Shown in pieces: positions 13,149 to 18,656 of a stretch of DNA of 18,656 nt; position 1 is the stretch's first letter, and every line of letters starts with the position of its first letter. A program made the position numbers and the translations under genes. The notes beneath the pieces were generated by a model. That model worked only from the letters and a program-made list of their open reading frames with translations. It was not told where the DNA came from and did not search any database. This stretch comes from CAZSNT01 sp964607765. Lineage in GTDB: Bacteria; Verrucomicrobiota; Lentisphaeria; Oligosphaerales; JABHEG01. The DNA lies in NCBI GenBank assembly GCA_964607765.1, contig CAZSNT010000187.1, positions 1-18,656 of the forward strand. Reading direction: 5' to 3'.

Positions 13149-14928
13149 CCGCCCGCCTGCGGCCCGGTGCAGTACCCGCCTGACCGGGAGCGGTGCTTCG
13201 GGGGGGATTGTGATCGGCAGGGCTGTCGTGTTCGGCCAGGACATGGGCAGCGTGCCTGAGGTCGTCCTTGCGCCCGACCAGATTGACCCGGAGGTCTCCC
13301 GTTTCGAAGCCGCTCTCTGTCTGTCCGAGCAGCAGTTGGGCGAATTGCGGCACAAGGTCGCGCACGTGATCGGTGAGCGGGATGCGGCGATTTTCGATGC
13401 GCACCTGATGCTGGTGGGGGACCAGGGCCTGGCGCAGGAGGTGATTGCCAAGATCCGTTCCACAGGCCGCAACGCGGAGTACGCGTTCCGCGAAGTCATC
13501 GACCATTACAGTCAGGCTCTACAGGCGGTGGATGACAGCTACATCCGCGATCGACTGGTCGACATCCAGGATGTGGCGGCCCGTGTGGTGCGCAACTTGC
13601 AGGGGCGCGAGATTCCGGACTTGGGCAACCTGTCCTCGCCCTGCGTGATTGTCGCGCACGACCTGGCCCCCTCGCAGACGGCAGTCCTGGACCGTCGGCA
13701 TGTCCTGGGCTTCGTCACCTGTATTGGCAGCCAGACATCGCACACCGCTATCATGGCGCGTGCGCTGGGCATTCCGGCCGTTGTCGGCGCCAGCGGCGCC
13801 ACTGCCCAGATCGCAGACGGCGATGAGCTCATCGTGGACGGGCTCCGGGGCGTTGTCATTGTCCGTCCGTCCGCCGAGGAACTGGTCGAGTACCGGGAGC
13901 GGATCGCAGCTCAGGTTGAGTGGACGAAGAAGATCGAGGCCGAGCTCGATCTGCCGGCTGAGACGCAGGATGGATTCCGTGTCAGCCTTGCGGTCAACAT
14001 CGAACTCCCCGAGGAAGTGCCTGCGATCAAGCAGAGGTACGGCGTCGGCATTGGTCTGTTCCGGTCCGAGTACCTGTTCGTCACACGCGAGACGCCGCCC
14101 GACGAGGAGGAGCAGTTCCGGGCCTACCGGCAGGTTGCCGAAGAGATCTTCCCGCAGTCGGTGATCATCCGGACGCTGGACATTGGGGGGGACAAGTTCA
14201 TCAGCCATCTGCCGATGCCGAGTGAGCTCAATCCGTTCCTGGGGCTGCGGGCCATCCGCTTCTGCCTGTCGCGCCCCGATGTTTTCATGGGTCAGCTCCG
14301 GGCAATCTTACGTGCGAGCGCTTTCGGCAAGGTCCGGATTCTTTTTCCGATGATTTCCACGCTGGAGGAGCTTCAGCAGTCGCTGGCTGCGTTGAAGCGG
14401 GCGCAGGCGGAGCTCGACGAACAGGGCATAGCTTACAATCCGCACCTCGATGTCGGCACCATGATCGAAGTGCCTTCCGCGGCCCTGCTGGCGGACCATC
14501 TTGCACCGCATGTGGACTTTTTCAGCATCGGCACGAACGACCTGATCCAGTACAGTCTGGCGGTGGACCGCGCCAATCCTGACATTGCCCATCTGTACCA
14601 ACCGACTCATCCGGCCATTATTCGACTGTTGCGTGGTGTGGTCGAGGCGGCCGCGGTGCATGGCAAGTGGGTTGGGATGTGCGGGGAGATGGCGGGGGAT
14701 CCCGTGCTCGTCCCCCTGGTCCTTGGCCTGGGTATCCACGAGTTGAGCCTTGCCCCCCCTGCGCTCGGCGTGGTGAAACGGCTGGTGCGCCGCCTGCGCA
14801 TGTGTGAAGCCGAGCAGTTGGTTGCCGAGGCGGCCGCCTGCGCAACCGCGGCTGACGTACGCCGGCTGTGTGTGTCGTTCGTGCGCCGGGCCGCCCCGGA
14901 ACTCCTCCGGCGGGACGAGGACTCGTAG
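13105..14928 (+). CDS. ptsI: PEP-protein phosphotransferase, Enzyme I
   Basis: A 607-residue Enzyme I, which takes phosphate from phosphoenolpyruvate and gives it to HPr. The N-terminal HPr-binding domain is followed by the active-site segment 'GSQTSHTAIMARALGIPAV' with His213. The PEP-binding barrel holds 'GLFRSEYLF', 'IRTLDIGGDKF', 'NPFLGLRAIRFCL' and 'FFSIGTNDLIQYSLAVDRAN'; Cys526 is in 'GMCGEMAGDP'. All catalytic parts are intact. ATG 13105 is chosen because GGAGG (13094-13098) sits 6 nt upstream. This puts the start inside ptsH (44-nt overlap) and implies translational coupling. The open frame extends back to GTG 13072, and TTG 13123 is another option. Followed after 47 nt by the NusG-like gene. 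Confidence 0.95.
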   Translation: MPSDDFLQNDSARTDRPPAARCSTRLTGSGASGGIVIGRAVVFGQDMGSVPEVVLAPDQIDPEVSRFEAALCLSEQQLGELRHKVAHVIGERDAAIFDAHLMLVGDQGLAQEVIAKIRSTGRNAEYAFREVIDHYSQALQAVDDSYIRDRLVDIQDVAARVVRNLQGREIPDLGNLSSPCVIVAHDLAPSQTAVLDRRHVLGFVTCIGSQTSHTAIMARALGIPAVVGASGATAQIADGDELIVDGLRGVVIVRPSAEELVEYRERIAAQVEWTKKIEAELDLPAETQDGFRVSLAVNIELPEEVPAIKQRYGVGIGLFRSEYLFVTRETPPDEEEQFRAYRQVAEEIFPQSVIIRTLDIGGDKFISHLPMPSELNPFLGLRAIRFCLSRPDVFMGQLRAILRASAFGKVRILFPMISTLEELQQSLAALKRAQAELDEQGIAYNPHLDVGTMIEVPSAALLADHLAPHVDFFSIGTNDLIQYSLAVDRANPDIAHLYQPTHPAIIRLLRGVVEAAAVHGKWVGMCGEMAGDPVLVPLVLGLGIHELSLAPPALGVVKRLVRRLRMCEAEQLVAEAAACATAADVRRLCVSFVRRAAPELLRRDEDS

Positions 14929-14975
14929 ATGTCGGGGTTCGCATCTCGGGTGTTGCAGCGGAGGTTCCGCGTCTG

Positions 14976-15542
14976 ATGGATACTGAGAGGCCGGCATCAG
15001 AACACGACGATTACAGTGCAGCCGAGATCCGGCAGAAGCCCGGTTTCAGCTGGACCGCCGTCTACACCAGGCCGCGTTGCGAAAAGGTTGTGGCGGACCA
15101 CTGCGCCCGGTGTCGGGTAGCCTGCTACCTGCCTCTGCGCCGGCGCGCCAAACGTTACCAGCGGCGAACGGTCGAGACGTTTCTACCCATGTTCCCCGGG
15201 TATGTCTTCGTGCAGCTGGATTCTGCGTCGCGCGTCGCTCTCCTGCGTTCGCACAAGGTTGTGACGGTCTTGCCCGTGGACTCCGTTCAGGAGGCCCGGC
15301 TGGTGGCGGAGCTGGGCGAGATTCAGCGGCTTGAGCAGGCAGAGCTCGAATGTGAACTCGAAGTCGGCCCCGACCTAGTGGTTGGCAAGCCGGTAGTCAT
15401 CACCGCCGGGCCGCTCAGAGGACTCACGGGCATTGTGGAACGGCGCCATACACGGTGCCGCGTGTCGATTAATGTCGAGATGCTTGGGCAGTCTGTTTCG
15501 GCGGAACTCGATGTGGGCGACGTAGAGATTGGCGAGGAGTAG
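14976..15542 (+). CDS. NusG-family transcription elongation factor (paralogue)
   Basis: A 188-residue two-domain NusG/RfaH-type protein. The NGN domain starts at 'FSWTAVYTRPRCEKVVADHC' and includes 'ACYLPLRRRAKRYQRRTVET' and 'FLPMFPGYVFVQLD'. The C-terminal KOW domain is visible in 'VVGKPVVITAGPLRGLTGIV' and the strands that follow. Such proteins bind RNA polymerase and suppress pausing or termination. The gene lies behind ptsI rather than in the usual secE-nusG-rplK setting. The long YxPxxxR-type NGN sequence also resembles specialised paralogues (RfaH, UpxY, LoaP), so it is probably not the housekeeping NusG. ATG 14976 has GGAGG 11 nt upstream (14960-14964). Its target operon cannot be seen; the next gene has its own likely promoter. 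Confidence 0.88.
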   Translation: MDTERPASEHDDYSAAEIRQKPGFSWTAVYTRPRCEKVVADHCARCRVACYLPLRRRAKRYQRRTVETFLPMFPGYVFVQLDSASRVALLRSHKVVTVLPVDSVQEARLVAELGEIQRLEQAELECELEVGPDLVVGKPVVITAGPLRGLTGIVERRHTRCRVSINVEMLGQSVSAELDVGDVEIGEE

Positions 15543-15552
15543 GACATTTTTC

Positions 15553-15581
15553 TTGCGCCTGCCTGTGCAAAGTTGTATACT
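15553..15581 (+). promoter_or_regulatory. Promoter of the DUF4838 gene
   Basis: TTGCGC (15553-15558), a 17-bp spacer and TATACT (15576-15581), just after the NusG-like stop at 15542. The -10 is near-consensus, the -35 moderate and the spacing ideal. A further TTGACA (15581-15586) has only a weak -10 partner (TGTGAT, 15602-15607). The large secreted protein would then be transcribed separately from ptsHI, with a leader of about 40-105 nt depending on its start codon. Confidence 0.5.
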
Positions 15582-15694
15582 TGACACGGGTTATGGGACG
15601 TTGTGATCGGCATCCACGCAGGTGAAGTGTGTCTGTGTGCTGCCGGGCGTTCCCGTGCGTCTTGACTGGTGCGAAACGACGAAGGCGGACAAAC

Positions 15695-18376
15695 GTGTGG
15701 GGTTTCCGGAGACGCCTGTCTGCTAGGGCATGCCTCCTGGCCGTTCTGGTCGGACCTGCTTGGGTTGCAGCCGACACGCTGACGGTGGTCAACGCCGAGC
15801 GTGCCGCGACGGTGGTCGTTCCTGTCGGTCTGTCGCAGCGGACGGAGACGTTCCGAGCTGCCCTTGAGCTCTCCGATTACGTGGGCAAGATCACGGGACG
15901 TGCTCTGCGCGTTGTCGACGACGACGGCACGGTTTTCCGTAGTGCGCGCGGCGGCGCAAGCACGATCGCGACAGGCGCTGCACAGATACACGTGGGCTGG
16001 ACGTCCCGGGCTCGTGAGACTCTCGACGCGGTCCGGCTTCGGGAGTTTGACGCGGATGCATTCCTGATCCGCACGACCGCAGACGCGGCTTTCCTCGTCG
16101 GGCCCGAAGACTGGTCCACGGCCTATGCCTGTTTTGCCTTCCTGGAAGAGCTTTGCGGCGTGCGTTGGTTTCTGCCCGGCGCGTTTGGGGAGTGCGTACC
16201 GCAAAGCGGGACGCTGATCGTTCCTCTCATGGACCGGGTTTTCGAGCCGGCCTACGGGCACCGGCACTACGATGGCCTCGCCTGGCGCAACGACCAGGAA
16301 CTGGCGCGATGGCGGATGCACCGGCGGCTGCGGCAGCGCTTCGACTTCGAGCACAGCCTGCACAACGTATTCGGGGCTGAAGGGTACCGGGAGAGCTTCC
16401 CGGGGCTCTATCCGGTCATTGGCGGCAGGCGGCGCATTCCGGGCCCGGGCAGTGAGAGTGGCTGGCAGCCATGTTTGACCCATCCCAAGGCGGTCGACAT
16501 CGCGGTGCAGTACGCCAAGGCCTTCTTCGCTGCGCATCCGGACGCGGCGTCCATATCCCTTGGGCTCCCACCTGGCGAGGGCTACTGCGAGTGTTCTCGC
16601 TGCATGCGCTTGGTCGACGGCGCAGCGCCGCTGGGCGAGCGCCGAACCCGGTGGTATCTGCAGTTCGCGAATCAGGTCGCCACACGGTTCAACCAGGTAC
16701 TCGCCGACAAGCAGATTGGCTGCCTGCTTCACGGCCAGTGTCAGCTTCTGCCAAGAGACGTGAAGGTCCATCCGCGCCTGGTCCCGTTCCTGGTGTTCCC
16801 CAGCCATCGCCTGCTGCTGCAAGGCGGTCGGCTCGAGTTCGAGCAGGCTCTGGAACGCCTGGCCGGCAAGACGTCCGAGTTCGGGCTCCATGATACGGTT
16901 TGCGACAGACATATGTCTGTGCCGCGACTTCAGGGCCGCCAGTTTGAGACGTGGCTCAAACGTGGTCTGCAGTTGGGCGCCCGGCACTGCAATGCGGACG
17001 CTTACGTCAACTGGGGCCTGGACGGCTTCACGTGCTGGCTGCACTCGCGCCTGGTGTGGGACTCGACGCTGTCGGTGGACGAGTTGATGGACGAGTTCAC
17101 GGTGCGGTTCTTCGGCGAGGCCGCGGCGCCGATGCGACGCTATCTCGCTGCGGTCGAGCGCTGCACTGTGACGCCTGTGATGCTCCCGGCTTCCCGCGGC
17201 GTAGCGGCCCGTTTCACGCCTGTCAACTTCAGAAGCGGCGATCGGCGGCAATTCCTCAGCTTCCCCCCCCCCGCGTTGGCCGCCTGCGAAGCGCACCTTG
17301 ACCGGGCGGGGCAGCTTGCACAGCAGCAGCTGACGCGGCAGCGTGTGCGCTATTTCAGACGCGGCTTCACCGTTGCGAAAATGATGAGTTTGCGCTTCCA
17401 CGCCGGCGCCAGGGCAACGGCGCTCATGCGCCCGGTGACAATGCTGCCCATGGGGCTGGAGGCGCTGGCCGAAGGCCTGCGGGATGAACTTGATGTCGAC
17501 CGTTTCTACAAGGAGACGCTGGCTGCGGACCCATACTGTGTGCGGTACCCCGGTACGGAGCTTTCCGGGGCGTTGACTCGAGCGCGGGCCAAAGCTGCCG
17601 GTGCGTTGGGGGAGGCCGTGGTCGCTCACTTGGAACTCATTGACAAGAAGGCGTGCAGTCGAGGGCATGTCGACAAGGCCGCCCGGTACGTGATCGATTC
17701 AATCCGGGGCAGCTTGAGCGACGCAGCAGCAACGGCGCTGGACCAGGCCGTGGCGCCATTCGTCAGCCGGGCTGTGCTCTGCAACCGTCGCCCGCCGCCG
17801 CATGTGGACGGGCTGCTTGACGACCGTTGCTGGCGCGGTATGCCGCTCAACTCCGGCTTCGTGCAGATGAAGAAAGGCAGTCCGTCAGCCTTCCCCACGG
17901 AGTTCCGTGCCACCCACGACGGCGCGACCTTATACCTGGCAGTACGCTGTTTCCAGGATACGCGCAGGCTTCTGGCGTGGACGCGGACGCGGGATGAGAA
18001 CGTGAGGCATGAGGACGGCATCGAGGTGTTCCTGAGCGGCGCCGACGACAAGCGGCTCGAACACGTGCTTCACATTGGCTGCAACACGCAGGGCACCATC
18101 TATGACGCTCTTGGCGAGGCAGTCGAGTGGGACGGTCAGATCGAGGTGGCCACGGTGACCGCGCCTGAGTTCTACACCGTCGAGCTTGCCATTCCGTTGA
18201 AGCGCGCGCGGCTGGGGCTCCCGCAGCAGCGCTTCGCACGGTTCAATGTGATGCGTAACGTCTACGCTCGTCTGCACCTCGGTGGCGGCAGAGCAGAGGA
18301 ACGTTCGGCTTGGTTCCTCACGCCGAACGCGACAACGAGTTCTGTCGTCCGCGGCTGGCTTGTGTTCAATCCGTGA
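15695..18376 (+). CDS. Secreted DUF4838 protein with C-terminal CBM9-like domain
   Basis: An 893-residue exported protein. With GTG 15695 the N-terminus is a clean signal peptide (MWGFRRRLSARACLLAVLVG…, cleavage near AWVA-AD at about 25), and GAAGG lies 9 nt upstream. GTG 15629 would add 22 residues and is the longer alternative. After a GH20-type N-terminal alpha/beta domain (about 27-150), the DUF4838 region shows 'FDFEHSLHNVF', 'FPGLYPVIGGRRR', 'SISLGLPPGEGYCECSRCM' and 'FTCWLHSRLVWDSTLSVDEL', as in this family of glycosidase-like barrels. From about residue 700 ('HVDGLLDDRCW') a CBM9-type sugar-binding domain runs to the end. It likely acts on a complex polysaccharide at the cell surface or outside; substrate and activity are unknown. 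A Cys-x-Cys-x-x-Cys cluster ('CECSRC') is typical of the family. Confidence 0.9.
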   Translation: MWGFRRRLSARACLLAVLVGPAWVAADTLTVVNAERAATVVVPVGLSQRTETFRAALELSDYVGKITGRALRVVDDDGTVFRSARGGASTIATGAAQIHVGWTSRARETLDAVRLREFDADAFLIRTTADAAFLVGPEDWSTAYACFAFLEELCGVRWFLPGAFGECVPQSGTLIVPLMDRVFEPAYGHRHYDGLAWRNDQELARWRMHRRLRQRFDFEHSLHNVFGAEGYRESFPGLYPVIGGRRRIPGPGSESGWQPCLTHPKAVDIAVQYAKAFFAAHPDAASISLGLPPGEGYCECSRCMRLVDGAAPLGERRTRWYLQFANQVATRFNQVLADKQIGCLLHGQCQLLPRDVKVHPRLVPFLVFPSHRLLLQGGRLEFEQALERLAGKTSEFGLHDTVCDRHMSVPRLQGRQFETWLKRGLQLGARHCNADAYVNWGLDGFTCWLHSRLVWDSTLSVDELMDEFTVRFFGEAAAPMRRYLAAVERCTVTPVMLPASRGVAARFTPVNFRSGDRRQFLSFPPPALAACEAHLDRAGQLAQQQLTRQRVRYFRRGFTVAKMMSLRFHAGARATALMRPVTMLPMGLEALAEGLRDELDVDRFYKETLAADPYCVRYPGTELSGALTRARAKAAGALGEAVVAHLELIDKKACSRGHVDKAARYVIDSIRGSLSDAAATALDQAVAPFVSRAVLCNRRPPPHVDGLLDDRCWRGMPLNSGFVQMKKGSPSAFPTEFRATHDGATLYLAVRCFQDTRRLLAWTRTRDENVRHEDGIEVFLSGADDKRLEHVLHIGCNTQGTIYDALGEAVEWDGQIEVATVTAPEFYTVELAIPLKRARLGLPQQRFARFNVMRNVYARLHLGGGRAEERSAWFLTPNATTSSVVRGWLVFNP

Positions 18377-18578
18377 GACGTTAACCGTTATTCGTGGTAT
18401 CCTCCTCCTCGTGCTCCTCCTCGATCATCCGGGATTCCCACAGATGTCTGAGTCTGCCCGTGGATGTCGCCGCGTGTCGTTGTTTCCGTCATCGAGGATG
18501 ATCCCCCAAGCCTGAACACTGAACACCGATTTGACTTTGGCCGGAGATCCTCTAAATTATGTACTTGTTGAACGCTGT
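18377..18578. other. Intergenic region before tRNA-Ala
   Basis: No gene is seen. It has a CTCCTC-rich stretch (about 18401-18424), then CCTGAACACTGAA (18511-18523), ACCGATTT (18525-18532) and TTTGGCCGGAGATCC (18536-18550), all three shared with positions 29-119. No strong terminator was found for the upstream gene. Confidence 0.6.
18531..18560 (+). promoter_or_regulatory. Promoter of tRNA-Ala
   Basis: TTGACT (18531-18536) with TAAATT (18553-18558, 16-bp spacer) or AATTAT (18555-18560, 18-bp spacer), about 20 bp before the tRNA 5' end. The spacer is made of the motif TTTGGCCGGAGATCC that also occurs at 76-90. Confidence 0.55.
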
Positions 18579-18655
18579 GGGGCATTAGCTCAGTTGGCTA
18601 GAGCATCACACTGGCAGTGTGAGGGTCAACGGTTCGAATCCGTTATGCTCCACCA
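18579..18655 (+). tRNA. tRNA-Ala (GGC anticodon)
   Basis: A 77-nt tRNA. The acceptor arm GGGGCAT/ATGCTCC contains the G3-U70 wobble pair, the main alanine identity element. The D-arm GCTC/GAGC, anticodon stem TCACA/TGTGA with loop CTGGCAG (anticodon GGC) and T-arm AACGG-TTCGAAT-CCGTT are all complete. The discriminator is A and CCA is encoded (18653-18655). The window ends one base later, so further tRNA genes could follow. Confidence 0.97.
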
Positions 18656-18656
18656 T

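Noticed and set aside
15602..15680. Search for an ops-like element in the leader of the DUF4838 gene, given the NusG paralogue upstream
   Set aside because: No sequence resembling the RfaH ops element was found, so direct control of this gene by the NusG paralogue is not claimed.
15323..17668. Minus-strand open frame of 781 codons opposite the DUF4838 gene and NusG-like gene
   Set aside because: Compositionally a shadow frame with no motif, and both overlapping plus-strand genes are well supported.

Overview
The window is a GC-rich bacterial chromosomal scaffold of ordinary, well-spaced genes on both strands, with one 100-N assembly gap at 6492-6591. The gene mix points tentatively to the PVC group (Verrucomicrobiota, Kiritimatiellota or Lentisphaerota), probably a metagenome-derived or draft genome. 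The pointers are a secreted DUF4838/CBM9 polysaccharide-type enzyme, an FHA-PEGA membrane protein, a TrpR-like repressor, bacterial-type ProRS, HPr/Enzyme I and repeat-rich intergenic DNA. No rRNA or ribosomal protein gene is present to settle the taxonomy.

Layout. Positions 1-245 are intergenic. An FHA-transmembrane-PEGAx3-OB-like protein lies on the minus strand (246-2192), divergent from a trpR-like gene (2401-2697) and an M24 aminopeptidase (2745-3899). On the minus strand follow a small secreted beta-sandwich-like protein (3910-4440), tRNA-Leu(UAG) (4482-4566) and proS (4587-6287). After a repeat-filled, gapped intergenic region come xseB (6748-7011) and xseA (7041-8324). A second repeat-bearing intergenic region (8373-8784) leads into a plus-strand operon etfB-etfA-acyl-CoA dehydrogenase (8785-12562). 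Then come ptsH-ptsI-nusG-like (12867-15542), a large secreted DUF4838/CBM9 protein (15695-18376) and tRNA-Ala(GGC) at the right edge.

Functional reading. The etfBA-acd operon supplies a dehydrogenase together with its own electron carrier. HPr and Enzyme I overlap by 44 nt and carry all their phosphotransfer residues, but no sugar-specific Enzyme II is in the window. The NusG paralogue directly behind ptsI is not in the usual secE/rplK setting, so it is probably a specialised elongation factor. XseAB degrades single-stranded DNA.

Most unusual features. A composite repeat is built from 7-bp tandem units (GGATGCC/TGCATCC) around a roughly 31-bp core. It occurs three times on one side of xseBA and once, inverted, on the other side, and the assembly gap falls inside it. 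A separate motif set is shared between the two ends of the window, and at the right end it forms the spacer of a likely tRNA-Ala promoter. I did not find a defence island, CRISPR array, insertion sequence or prophage.
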